Shown piece after piece: positions 25,646 through 33,954 of a stretch of DNA of 64,000 nucleotides. Source of the DNA: an uncultured Agathobaculum sp. (lineage in GTDB: Bacteria > Bacillota > Clostridia > Oscillospirales > Butyricicoccaceae); assembly GCF_944384765.1 (NCBI RefSeq), contig NZ_CALWUM010000002.1:124001-188000 (forward strand). The letters are read 5' to 3'. The first letter of the stretch is position 1. Each line of letters opens with the position of its first letter. Position numbers and translations under genes: made by a program. The notes under the pieces are model-generated. The model saw nothing but the letters and a program-made list of their open reading frames with translations, was not told where the DNA came from and did not search any database.

Positions 25646-27307
25646 ATGATGGAAAATGTAAACAACTTTCTGACCGAGATCATCGATGAGGACATTGCGG
25701 CAGGCCTGACCGAACGCATCCACACGCGCTTCCCGCCTGAGCCGAATGGCTACCTGCACATCGGCTCGGCCAAGGCGATCTTCATCAACTGGTCGATCGC
25801 GAAAAAATACAACGGCCTGTTCAACCTCCGCTATGACGACACCAACCCGGTCAAGGAGGACACCGAGTATGTCGACTCGATCTGGGAGGACATCAAGTGG
25901 CTGACCGGCGAGGAGCCGTCGGGCGGCGTGTTCTACGGTTCGGACTATTTTGAAACCTGCTACGAGTGCGCAGTCCAGCTCATCCGTGACGGCAAAGCCT
26001 ATGTGGACGACTTGACGCAGGAGGAGATGCGCGCCTACCGCGGCACACTCACCGAGCCGGGCAAGGAGAGCCCGTACCGGAACCGTTCGGTCGAGGAGAA
26101 TTTGCAGCTGTTCGCGGATATGCGCGCGGGCAAGTTTGCGGACGGCGCCAAGACCCTGCGCGCCAAGATCGATATGGCCAGCCCGAACATGAACCTGCGC
26201 GATCCGGCGATCTACCGCATCGTGCGCGCGCATCACCATCGCCAGGGCGACAAGTGGTGCATCTACCCGCTTTACGACTTTGCGCACCCGATCCAGGACG
26301 CGATCGAGGGCATCACGCACTCGCTCTGCTCGATCGAGTTTGAAAATCACCGTCCGCTGTATGAGTGGGTCGTGGACAACTGCCCGCTGCCGCATCACCC
26401 CAAGCAGCGCGAGTTCGCCCGCCTGAATGTGACGCACACAGTCATGAGCAAGCGCTACCTGCGCCAGCTCGTGTTTGAGAAGCACGTCGAGGGCTGGGAT
26501 GACCCGCGTATGCCCACCCTGTGCGCGCTGCGTCGCCGCGGCTACACGCCGTCGGCCATTCTGGACTTTGTCCAGCGCGCGGGCGTGGCGAAGGCGGACT
26601 CGCTCGTGGACATCAAGCTGCTCGAGCACTGCATCCGCGAGGAACTCAACGACACCGCGCTGCGCCGCATGGCGGTCACCGAACCGGTGCGCCTGACAAT
26701 TACCAACTATCCCGCGGACAAGTGCGAGGAATTCGAGGTTTCGAACAATCCGCGCAATGAAGCGGCCGGCACGCGCAAGGTGCCGTTCACACGCGAGCTG
26801 TATATCGAAAAGAGCGACTTTGCCGAGGTGCCGCCTCCGAAGTTCCAGCGCCTCAAGCCGGGCGGCGAGGTGCGCCTGATGGGCGCGTACATCGTCCGCT
26901 GCGACGAGGTCGTCAAGGACGAAAACGGCGAGATCATCGAGATCCGCTGCACTGCCGACCTCGAGACCGGCAACGGCATGCCCGCGGACGGCCGCAAGGT
27001 CAAGGGCACGATCCACTGGGTATCTGCCGCGCACGCGATCGACGCGGACCTTTACCTGTATGACAACCTGTTTACGCTGGAAAACGTCAACGACGTGCCT
27101 GAAGGTACGGATTATCTGGATTACCTCAACCCGGATTCGCTCAAAAAGCTGACCGGCTGCAAGCTCGAACCGTCGCTGGGCGATGCGAAGGAAGGCGAAC
27201 GCTTCCAGTTCGTCCGCATGGGCTACTATGTCAAGGACCGCGAGCCGGGCCGTTTTAACCGCATTGTCACCCTCAAGGACAGCTTTGCCAAGACGCTGCA
27301 AAAGTAA
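25646..27307 (+). CDS. glnS: Glutaminyl-tRNA synthetase
   Basis: A 553-residue GlnRS: class I HIGH-like motif in [18 protein letters not shown], the KMSKS-like motif [11 protein letters not shown], and the C-terminal two-barrel anticodon-binding domain ([16 protein letters not shown]... to the end). It charges tRNA(Gln) directly with glutamine. Many Firmicutes lack this enzyme and use GatCAB; here both systems are in one window. ATG 25646 follows GGGGGAA at 11 bases; ATG 25649 is the alternative. Confidence 0.96.
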   Translation: MMENVNNFLTEIIDEDIAAGLTERIHTRFPPEPNGYLHIGSAKAIFINWSIAKKYNGLFNLRYDDTNPVKEDTEYVDSIWEDIKWLTGEEPSGGVFYGSDYFETCYECAVQLIRDGKAYVDDLTQEEMRAYRGTLTEPGKESPYRNRSVEENLQLFADMRAGKFADGAKTLRAKIDMASPNMNLRDPAIYRIVRAHHHRQGDKWCIYPLYDFAHPIQDAIEGITHSLCSIEFENHRPLYEWVVDNCPLPHHPKQREFARLNVTHTVMSKRYLRQLVFEKHVEGWDDPRMPTLCALRRRGYTPSAILDFVQRAGVAKADSLVDIKLLEHCIREELNDTALRRMAVTEPVRLTITNYPADKCEEFEVSNNPRNEAAGTRKVPFTRELYIEKSDFAEVPPPKFQRLKPGGEVRLMGAYIVRCDEVVKDENGEIIEIRCTADLETGNGMPADGRKVKGTIHWVSAAHAIDADLYLYDNLFTLENVNDVPEGTDYLDYLNPDSLKKLTGCKLEPSLGDAKEGERFQFVRMGYYVKDREPGRFNRIVTLKDSFAKTLQK

Positions 27308-27321
27308 AAATCGTTTGATGC

Positions 27322-27355
27322 AAAAAAAGGAACGCCCGCCGGGCGTTCCTTTTTT
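27322..27355. terminator. Bidirectional terminator between glnS and the epimerase gene
   Basis: Stem GGAACGCCC/GGGCGTTCC with a 3-base loop, flanked by seven A and six T, so it works in both directions. Confidence 0.9.
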
Positions 27356-27364
27356 GTGTTGGGT

Positions 27365-28021
27365 TTATACAGTTTTTCCTTCCAGCGCGGCGTGGATGCC
27401 GATATCCGCAATCACAATCTCGCCGCAGTGCGCTGCGGCGGCAGGCGTGTTCTGCCCCTGCTTGCGCGCGTGGAAGGTGATTGTAACGCCGGCCTGCACC
27501 GCGCCCTGCGCGGTTTCGCCGGTATCGGCGTTGACGCCGCTCGGCAGATCGAGCGCGCAGACCAGCCCGGCCGCACGGTTGATCAGCGCCGCGGCGCGCA
27601 GGCCGTTCGGCCGCAGCGCGCCGTGAAAGCCCGTGCCGTACAGCGCATCCACGATCACATCGCAGGCGGCCAGTTCATCTTCCTGTTCAGCTTCCAGCTC
27701 GTCGAGCGGCCAGATCTCAACGTCCTCCAGCCGTTCGTATTCATAGGCTGCGTCCTCAGTCACCGGGTCGCCCTCGCACAGGACAACCCGCACCTGCACG
27801 CCGTCCGCTGCCAGCAGGCGCGCAACGACAAAGCCATCCCCGCCGTTGTTCCCCTTGCCAGCGAACACAGCTGCGGTTTTCAGCTGCGGACAGCGGCGTT
27901 CGATCTCTTCAAAAGCCTGGTAGCCGGCGTTTTCCATCATCTGACGGTAGCTCAGCCCTGCGGCGTCGGCGGCGCGCTCCAGCTCTTTCATGCGCGCGGC
28001 AGAAACAAGTTCCATCTCCAT
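27365..28021 (-). CDS. nnrE: NAD(P)H-hydrate epimerase
   Basis: A 218-residue YjeF N-terminal-type protein: GLSYRQMMENAG, the NAD(P)HX-binding VFAGKGNNGGDGFVVARLL, VIVDALYGTGFHG and VCALDLPSGVNADTG. It interconverts R and S forms of hydrated NAD(P)H so that the S-specific dehydratase can repair them. The dehydratase domain often fused to it is absent here. ATG 28021 is used, after AAAGGGG; ATG 28015 is equally possible. Confidence 0.92.
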   Translation of the reverse strand: MEMELVSAARMKELERAADAAGLSYRQMMENAGYQAFEEIERRCPQLKTAAVFAGKGNNGGDGFVVARLLAADGVQVRVVLCEGDPVTEDAAYEYERLEDVEIWPLDELEAEQEDELAACDVIVDALYGTGFHGALRPNGLRAAALINRAAGLVCALDLPSGVNADTGETAQGAVQAGVTITFHARKQGQNTPAAAAHCGEIVIADIGIHAALEGKTV

Positions 28022-28112
28022 TTTGTCATACCCCTTTCCGGTTCGGCGGCAAGTTGTGCGGTGTCTCTGCTTCTATTATAACCGCCGCAGGCGCGGTGCA
28101 CAATATCCGGTA

Positions 28113-28141
28113 TTGACCTGCGCCGGTTTTGGGGGTAGGAT
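28113..28141 (+). promoter_or_regulatory. Possible promoter of the SRAP gene
   Basis: TTGACC (28113-28118), 17-base spacer, TAGGAT (28136-28141). The -10 is poor and G-rich, so this is tentative. Confidence 0.4.
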
Positions 28142-28163
28142 GAAAGACGAGGAGTGGTTATTT

Positions 28164-28754
28164 ATGTGCGGACGATACGAATTTTCCCTTGCCGAGCCAT
28201 CGCTGCGCGCACTGTGGGAAACGGCGCGGCAGCGCTTCCCGCAGGCGCAGATGGAGACCGGGGAGATCTTCCCCTCCGAGCTGGCGGCGGTGCTGCTCGG
28301 CGCGGGGGACGGGGTGCAGCCGCAGCCCGCGCGCTGGGGGTTCCCGGGCAGCGAGGGCGGTCTGGTGATCAACGCCCGCGCGGAAACCGCTGCATCCAAA
28401 CCCATGTTTCGTGAAGCGCTGCGGCACAGCCGCTGCGCGGTGCCGGTGAGCGCATATTTTGAATGGTCGCACGACCGCGCGCATAACAAATACAGCCTGC
28501 GCCCGCACGGGCACGGCGTATTCTATCTGGCTGGTCTGTGCCGCGATTACCACGATGGACGGCGGTTTGTCATCCTGACCCGCCCGGCGGGCCGCTCGGT
28601 TGCCGACCTGCACGACCGCATGCCGGTCATCCTGACGCCGGATGAGGTCGAGGATTGGGTGCACGACCCGGAACGAACCGGTTATCTGCTCACGCAGGAG
28701 GCGCCTGAGCTCGAGCGCCGCAGCGAGGACTACGAGCAGCAAAGCCTGTTCTGA
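28164..28754 (+). CDS. SRAP family protein (YedK/HMCES type)
   Basis: A 196-residue SOS-response-associated peptidase-like protein. The catalytic Cys2 follows the initiator Met (MCGRYEFSL), as needed for covalent linkage. Other family motifs are present: INARAETAASKPMFREAL, RCAVPVSAYFEW and LHDRMPVIL. HMCES/YedK proteins crosslink to abasic sites in single-stranded DNA to protect them. ATG 28164 follows GAGGAG at nine bases and is required to place Cys at position 2. It is a single gene diverging from the epimerase. Confidence 0.93.
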   Translation: MCGRYEFSLAEPSLRALWETARQRFPQAQMETGEIFPSELAAVLLGAGDGVQPQPARWGFPGSEGGLVINARAETAASKPMFREALRHSRCAVPVSAYFEWSHDRAHNKYSLRPHGHGVFYLAGLCRDYHDGRRFVILTRPAGRSVADLHDRMPVILTPDEVEDWVHDPERTGYLLTQEAPELERRSEDYEQQSLF

Positions 28755-28765
28755 GGCGGGGCAGC

Positions 28766-28794
28766 TTGCACGCACGGTCAAACCGCGGTATGAT
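28766..28794 (+). promoter_or_regulatory. Promoter of the flavin reductase gene
   Basis: TTGCAC (28766-28771), 17-base spacer, TATGAT (28789-28794), starting just after the SRAP stop codon. Confidence 0.6.
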
Positions 28795-28846
28795 AAAAGA
28801 GGTGTCCCGGCGGGCGCCGAAATGATCTGAATGGAGGAGAACCGAT

Positions 28847-29416
28847 ATGTTAAAAAGCCTTGGGGTAAAGCCCTATCTGTTTCCGATGCCGGTGCTGCTC
28901 ATCGCGACATACGATGAAAACGGCACGGTCGATGTGATGAATATGGCGTGGGGCGGCATCTGCGCGGAAAATATGGTTGCGCTCAACCTCAGCGGGGACC
29001 ATAAGACCACGCAGAACATCCGCGCAAAGCGCGCGTTCACGATCAGTGTGGCAGATACCGACCATATCGAAGCGGCGGACTTTTTCGGCATTGCCACGGG
29101 CAACAAAATGCCGGATAAATTCGCGCGCAGCGGCCTGCACGCGGTCAAAAGCGAGCATGTGGACGCGCCGGTGGTCGAGGAGTTCCCAATCACGCTCGAG
29201 TGCCGCGTGGCGGAGATCCAGGAGCAGGACGGCGACTGCCGCATCGTCGGCGAGATCGTCAACGTCCTGGCGGATGAAAAGGTGCTGGACGCGCAGGGCA
29301 AGGTCGACCCGACCAAGCTGCATGCGTTTGTGTTCGACCAGTTCCAGAGCGGTTACTACGCGATCGGGGAAAAGATCGGCCAGGCCTGGCATACCGGCGC
29401 GGGCCTGATGAAATAA
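28847..29416 (+). CDS. Flavin reductase family protein (flavoredoxin-like)
   Basis: A 189-residue split-barrel FMN-binding protein of the flavoredoxin type: PMPVLLIATYDENGTVDVMNMAWGGICAENMVALNLS at the start, then TTQNIRAKRAFTISVADTDHIEAADFFG. Such proteins bind FMN and transfer electrons or reduce flavin. The substrate cannot be inferred. ATG 28847 follows GGAGGAG; a terminator follows within 20 bases, so it is transcribed alone. Confidence 0.9.
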   Translation: MLKSLGVKPYLFPMPVLLIATYDENGTVDVMNMAWGGICAENMVALNLSGDHKTTQNIRAKRAFTISVADTDHIEAADFFGIATGNKMPDKFARSGLHAVKSEHVDAPVVEEFPITLECRVAEIQEQDGDCRIVGEIVNVLADEKVLDAQGKVDPTKLHAFVFDQFQSGYYAIGEKIGQAWHTGAGLMK

Positions 29417-29433
29417 CAATCTTATAGGTATGC

Positions 29434-29466
29434 AAAAAGATCCCGGACGACGGTCCGGGATCTTTT
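29434..29466. terminator. Bidirectional terminator
   Basis: Perfect stem AAAAGATCCCGGAC/GTCCGGGATCTTTT with a 4-base loop between the converging flavin reductase and P-type ATPase genes. Confidence 0.9.
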
Positions 29467-29478
29467 GCTGTTTTGCGC

Positions 29479-32112
29479 TTATTTTCTACGCAAAGCACGG
29501 ATGCCCTTGTAAATCTGGATCAGCACGGTCGGCAGCAGGGCGAACAGTGCCACAAGGCCGAGCTGCGCGCCCGTGAAGGCGGATACCTGGAACAGGCCGG
29601 TCAGACCCGGGATGAGCAGCACTGCAGCCAGCAGCACCACACCCGCGGCAAACGCCGCAAGGCTTGCCTTGTTGGTCAGCAGGCCAAGGCTCCAGATCGG
29701 CTTTTCGCCGCGGCAGTTAAAGCCGTGGAACAGACGCGCAAGCGTCAGGGTCGCGAACGCGAGCGTCATGGCAAGGCCGTCTCCGCCCGCCGTCAGGCCG
29801 ACGTAATAGGAGGCCATGGTCGCGCAGGCGATCAGCAGACCGTAAACAAAAATGCGGCGCATGAGCGAGCCGGTCAGGATGGGCTCCTTGGGGTCACGCG
29901 GCTTCTGCTCGAGCAGGTCGCCGGTCGCAGGCTCGACGCCGATCGCGATCGCAGGCAGCGAGTCGGTCAGCAGGTTGATGAACAGCAGATGCACGGGAGC
30001 AAACGGCACCGGCAGGCCGAGGATGGACGTGAACAGCACGCACAGGATGCCCGCCATGTTGCCAGACAGCAGGAAATTGATTGCATTCTTGATGTTGGTA
30101 TACACGCCGCGGCCGTTGACAACCGCCTTGACGATTGTGGCGAAGTTATCGTCCGCCAGAATCATGGAGGCCGCGTCCTTGGATACCTCGGTGCCCGTGA
30201 TGCCCATGGCTACGCCGATATCGGCCGCCTTGAGGGCGGGTGCATCGTTGACGCCGTCGCCGGTCATCGAGACGATCTTGCCCTTGCGCTGCCACGCCTT
30301 GACGATGCGGATCTTGTGCTCGGGGGATACACGGGCGTAGACCGAAACGTGTTCGAGGTGCTGGTCGAGCGTGGCCTCATCCATTTCATCCAGCTCGACG
30401 CCCGAGAGCGCCTCGTCGCCCTCGCGAAAAATGCCGATCTGGCGGGCAATCGCGGTTGCTGTGACCTTGTGGTCGCCTGTGATCATGATGGTGCGCACAC
30501 CGCCGCGCGCTGCATCCGCCACCGCCTGGATGGCCTCTGGACGAGGGGGATCGATCATGGAAACCAGGCCGATAAAGGTGAAGTCCTGCTCGTCTGCGAG
30601 CGTCAGCGGGCGGATGGCATCCAGCTCGCGCTGCGCAAAGGCGAGCACGCGCAGGCCCTCCTGCGACAGGTTGAGATTGACCTCGGCGATGTGCTTTTTC
30701 CATTCTTCGGTCATGGGAACCGGACCGTCCGAGGTCAAAACGTATTTGGAGCGGTCGAGCAGCACGTCGATCGCACCCTTGGTATACATGGTCGGCACGC
30801 CTTCGATGTCATGCAGCGTGCTCATCAGCTTGCGGTCGGAGTCGAATGCCAGCTCGCCCAGGCGGGGATGCTGGTCGCGGTAGGCGCTTTCCTCCACGCC
30901 CAGCCGGTCGCCGATCATGACGAGTGCGACCTCGGTCGGGTCGCCGATCGCAGCGCCGGTTTCCTCGTCCGTGGTCGCGTCGCTCGCGAGCAGCGCGGCC
31001 TTGAGCAGCAGGCGCTGCACATCGTTTGCCAGATCGAGGTGTTCTTCCTCGAGCAGCTTGTCATCCGCATAAATCTTCTGCGGGGTCATTTTGTTCTGGG
31101 TCAGCGTGCCGGTCTTATCCGAGCAGATGACCGATACCGCACCCAGCGTCTCGACCGCCTTGAGCTCTTTGATGATCGCGTTCTGACGCGCCATTTTCTG
31201 CGTGCCCATGGCCTGCACGATGGTCACGATCGAGCTGAGCGCCTCCGGGATGGCTGCGACCGCGAGCGCGACGGCGAACATCATGGAATCCAGGATCGCC
31301 TGGAAACCTGTGCTGTCCGCATGATAGAGCGAGAGCGCGAACACGCCCGCGCAGATCACCAGAATGATGATGGCAAGCCGGCGGCTGAAGTCGTCCAGAC
31401 TGATCTGCAGCGGGGTCTTGCGCTGCTGGGTCTGGTTCATCAGCGCGGCGATCTTGCCGATCTCGGTCTGCATACCGGTTGCAGTGACCACCATCACCGC
31501 GCGGCCGTAGGTGACCAGCGAGCCGGAAAACACCATGTTTTTCTGGTCGCCGAGCGCGACCTTGCCGCCGCCCAGCACGTCTGTGGTCTTTTCCACGCCC
31601 TCGCTCTCGCCGGTCAGCGAGCTTTCGTTGACCTTGAGCGAATAGTTTTCCAGAATGCGGCCGTCCGCCACGATCATGTCGCCGGCTTCCAGCTCAACCA
31701 CATCGCCGGGCACGATCTCGGTCGAGGGAACAACCATGCGCGTGCCGCCGCGGATGACCTTGGCAGAGGGGGAGGACATGGCCTTGAGGCTTTGCAGCGA
31801 TTTTTCCGCCTTGCAGTGCTGCACTGTGCCGAGCACGGCGTTCAGGATCAGCACGGCGAAAATAACGATCGTGCTCTCCACGTTACCCGAGAGCATGGAG
31901 ATAATCGCCGCCGCGATCAGGATAACGACCAGCAGGTCCTTAAACTGTGAGAAAAACACCTGCACGACCGACTTTTTGCCCTCCTCGGCCAGGGCGTTCG
32001 GCCCGTGCTTTTGCAGGCGGGCGGCCGCTTCGGCATCGGACAGGCCGGACCGGCTGCTGTCCATATCGCCGAGCACCTGCTCCGCAGTACGGTTGTAGAA
32101 CTCAGATTGCAT
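29479..32112 (-). CDS. P-type cation ATPase, PMCA/SERCA type (calcium or manganese exporter)
   Basis: An 877-residue P2-type ATPase. The N-terminal cation-ATPase domain begins QSEFYNRTAEQVLGDM. The TGES-type actuator motif is LTGESEGVE, the phosphorylated Asp332 is in CSDKTGTLTQNKM, and the hinge is MTGDGVNDAPALKAADIG. Transmembrane residues PEAL (AIPEALSS) and the NLLTD helix fit Ca2+/Mn2+ pumps. The leader carries a yybP-ykoY riboswitch, which senses Mn2+, so manganese export is the likely main duty (inference). ATG 32112 follows AAAAAGGAG; the longer frame runs into the leader. Confidence 0.93.
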   Translation of the reverse strand: MQSEFYNRTAEQVLGDMDSSRSGLSDAEAAARLQKHGPNALAEEGKKSVVQVFFSQFKDLLVVILIAAAIISMLSGNVESTIVIFAVLILNAVLGTVQHCKAEKSLQSLKAMSSPSAKVIRGGTRMVVPSTEIVPGDVVELEAGDMIVADGRILENYSLKVNESSLTGESEGVEKTTDVLGGGKVALGDQKNMVFSGSLVTYGRAVMVVTATGMQTEIGKIAALMNQTQQRKTPLQISLDDFSRRLAIIILVICAGVFALSLYHADSTGFQAILDSMMFAVALAVAAIPEALSSIVTIVQAMGTQKMARQNAIIKELKAVETLGAVSVICSDKTGTLTQNKMTPQKIYADDKLLEEEHLDLANDVQRLLLKAALLASDATTDEETGAAIGDPTEVALVMIGDRLGVEESAYRDQHPRLGELAFDSDRKLMSTLHDIEGVPTMYTKGAIDVLLDRSKYVLTSDGPVPMTEEWKKHIAEVNLNLSQEGLRVLAFAQRELDAIRPLTLADEQDFTFIGLVSMIDPPRPEAIQAVADAARGGVRTIMITGDHKVTATAIARQIGIFREGDEALSGVELDEMDEATLDQHLEHVSVYARVSPEHKIRIVKAWQRKGKIVSMTGDGVNDAPALKAADIGVAMGITGTEVSKDAASMILADDNFATIVKAVVNGRGVYTNIKNAINFLLSGNMAGILCVLFTSILGLPVPFAPVHLLFINLLTDSLPAIAIGVEPATGDLLEQKPRDPKEPILTGSLMRRIFVYGLLIACATMASYYVGLTAGGDGLAMTLAFATLTLARLFHGFNCRGEKPIWSLGLLTNKASLAAFAAGVVLLAAVLLIPGLTGLFQVSAFTGAQLGLVALFALLPTVLIQIYKGIRALRRK

Positions 32113-32220
32113 GCATGAAACTCCTTTTTGTCCGTTGGGTTTTATCTTATGTGGAACGAAGGGAAACCATGTACCGTTTTCGGCTTTTATCTGCCGGGCT
32201 GGCCGGGCCCGGGACGCAAT

Positions 32221-32399
32221 AAAAAAGACTTTTGAATAAGCGCTTTTTGGATCAGGCAAAAGCGTTTACTCAAAAGTCTTGTGACCGGAAAACCGGCGTC
32301 CGCTGCCAGACCGGCTCGGCCGGACGGGATGTTGACAGCGAAACTTATACTACTCCCTTTTGTATCTGTCATTATAGCGGAGCGGCCGCGGTTTGTCAA
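32221..32399 (-). promoter_or_regulatory. yybP-ykoY manganese riboswitch with promoter and terminator
   Basis: Minus-strand promoter TTGACA (32399-32394), 17-base spacer, TATAAT (32376-32371) is a consensus match. The RNA begins near 32364 and at once shows the aptamer (32362-32271): AAAAGGGAGTAG, a helix, GTCAACA, and the closing CAAGACTTTTG, matching the conserved GGGGAGUAG and CAAGACCUUU blocks of the family. P1 pairs CAAAAG with CTTTTG. The same CTTTTGA is also the 5' arm of a terminator (AAGACTTTTGA/TCAAAAGTCTT, 32280-32225, then six T). Mn2+ binding would hold P1 and allow read-through into the ATPase gene. Confidence 0.85.
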
Positions 32400-32544
32400 G
32401 CGCGGGATGGTGACACGGCGTGAGCGGCCGGTAATATGTAAAATTTGTGTCCTGGTGTGTAGTTTCTGTGTCCACCGCAAAAAATCCGGTGCTGCCTGCG
32501 CATATAGATATCAGATTGAATTGATGGTAAGGAGGTATCCCTGC

Positions 32545-33267
32545 ATGCAGGCATATCAGGATGTATTTCAGCGATACGAGAAAAAATATCTGGTCACACA
32601 ACAGCAGTATGACCAGCTTTCGCGGGTTTTGGCGCCGCGCATGGTGCCCGACCGCTTTGCGCGCTCCTCGATCCGCAATATCTATTACGACACCCCGGAC
32701 TTCCGGCTGATCCGCCGTTCGCTCGACCGGCCGCCCTACAAGGAAAAGCTGCGGCTGCGCACCTATGGCACACCCGCAGCGGACAGCGAGGTATTCCTCG
32801 AGATCAAAAAGAAGTTCGACCACATCGTCTACAAGCGCCGCATCGGCATGCCGTATGCGCAGGCGGTTGCTTATCTGGATGGCAGGCGTGCGGCCGGGCA
32901 CACGCAGATCGCGCAGGAGATCGAGTGGTTCCGCGCGTTTTACCGCGATTTGCGCCCGGCGATGTTTATCTATTATGACCGGTTTGCCATTGTAGACCGG
33001 GAACAGCCCGACCTGCGCATCACCTTTGATTCTAATATCCGCTGGCGCGCGGACCGGCTCGACCTGTCCGCCGGCACGGACGGCGCACCCCTGCTTGCCC
33101 CCGGCACCTGCCTGATGGAGATCAAGATCCCGCAGGCGGCGCCGTTCTGGCTGTCGCGCGCGCTGAGTGAGGCGGGCATTTTCCCGACGCACTTCTCCAA
33201 ATACGGCGCGGCCTATCAGGCCATGCTGCGCGGCAAAACCGGGAAGGGAGGCGTGTTCTGTGCCTGA
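32545..33267 (+). CDS. VTC domain protein (polyphosphate-polymerase-like)
   Basis: A 240-residue protein with the VTC tunnel fold: FQRYEKKYLVTQQQYDQL, SIRNIYYDTPDFRLIRRSL, KEKLRLRTYG, EVFLEIKKKFDHIVYKRR, LMEIKIP and HFSKYGAAYQAM. The alternating charged residues that line the tunnel (RYE.K, R.R, E.K) are kept. In yeast Vtc4 this domain makes polyphosphate; the function of bacterial stand-alone copies beside DUF4956 is not settled. ATG 32545 is eight bases after AAGGAGGT. The DUF4956 gene overlaps its end by eight bases. Between 32400 and 32527 I see no clear promoter. Confidence 0.88.
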   Translation: MQAYQDVFQRYEKKYLVTQQQYDQLSRVLAPRMVPDRFARSSIRNIYYDTPDFRLIRRSLDRPPYKEKLRLRTYGTPAADSEVFLEIKKKFDHIVYKRRIGMPYAQAVAYLDGRRAAGHTQIAQEIEWFRAFYRDLRPAMFIYYDRFAIVDREQPDLRITFDSNIRWRADRLDLSAGTDGAPLLAPGTCLMEIKIPQAAPFWLSRALSEAGIFPTHFSKYGAAYQAMLRGKTGKGGVFCA

Positions 33268-33937
33268 ATTCCTGTTCGGCTCGATTTTGGAGGCGGGCAT
33301 CACCGCGCAGTCCTTTGCGGTCTGCCTGCTGGCGGCACTGGTGCTCGGCGCGCTGGTGGCCGGGGTGTATATGTATAAAAACGCCTACACCCAGTCCATG
33401 GCGGTCACCCTCGCGCTCATTCCGGCGCTGGTGCAGGTCATCATCCTGCTGGTCAACGGCAACATCGGCGCGGGCGTTGCGGTGTCGGGTGCGTTCAGCC
33501 TGGTGCGCTTCCGCTCGGCGGCAGGCTCAGCGCGGGACATCACCTGCATTTTCCTCGCCATGACGCTCGGCCTTGCCACGGGCATGGGCTACATCGGCGT
33601 TGCAGCCGTGACCGGTGTTGCGGTCTGCCTGCTGCTGGTCGTGTATTCCGCGCTGTCGTTCGGCAAAAAGCCGCCGGTGGAAAAAGAGCTCAAGATCACC
33701 ATTCCGGAAAATCTGGACTACACCGGCCTGTTTGACGATCTGTTTGCACAGTACACAAGCGCATCCGAGCTGGTCTCGGTGCGCACGACCAACATGGGCA
33801 GCCTGTATAACCTGCACTACCATATCACGCTCCGCTCGCCCGAGATCGAAAAGCAGCTGATCGATGCGATCCGCTGCCGCAACGGCAATCTGGAGATCGT
33901 CTGCGGCAAAGTGCCGCAGCTGAAAGAAACCCTGTAA
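33260..33937 (+). CDS. DUF4956 membrane protein
   Basis: A 225-residue protein with three or four membrane segments in the first ~130 residues (QSFAVCLLAALVLGALVAGVY, SMAVTLALIPALVQVIILLV, GLATGMGYIGVAAVTGVAVCLLLV) containing the family core GVAVSGAFSLVRFRSAAGSARDI. A cytoplasmic C-terminal domain follows (ELKITIPENLDYTGLFDDLF...). DUF4956 proteins nearly always accompany VTC-domain genes. The start is GTG 33260 after GGGAGG, overlapping the VTC stop. Confidence 0.88.
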   Translation: MPEFLFGSILEAGITAQSFAVCLLAALVLGALVAGVYMYKNAYTQSMAVTLALIPALVQVIILLVNGNIGAGVAVSGAFSLVRFRSAAGSARDITCIFLAMTLGLATGMGYIGVAAVTGVAVCLLLVVYSALSFGKKPPVEKELKITIPENLDYTGLFDDLFAQYTSASELVSVRTTNMGSLYNLHYHITLRSPEIEKQLIDAIRCRNGNLEIVCGKVPQLKETL

Positions 33938-33954
33938 AGGAGATGGCTTTTGTG

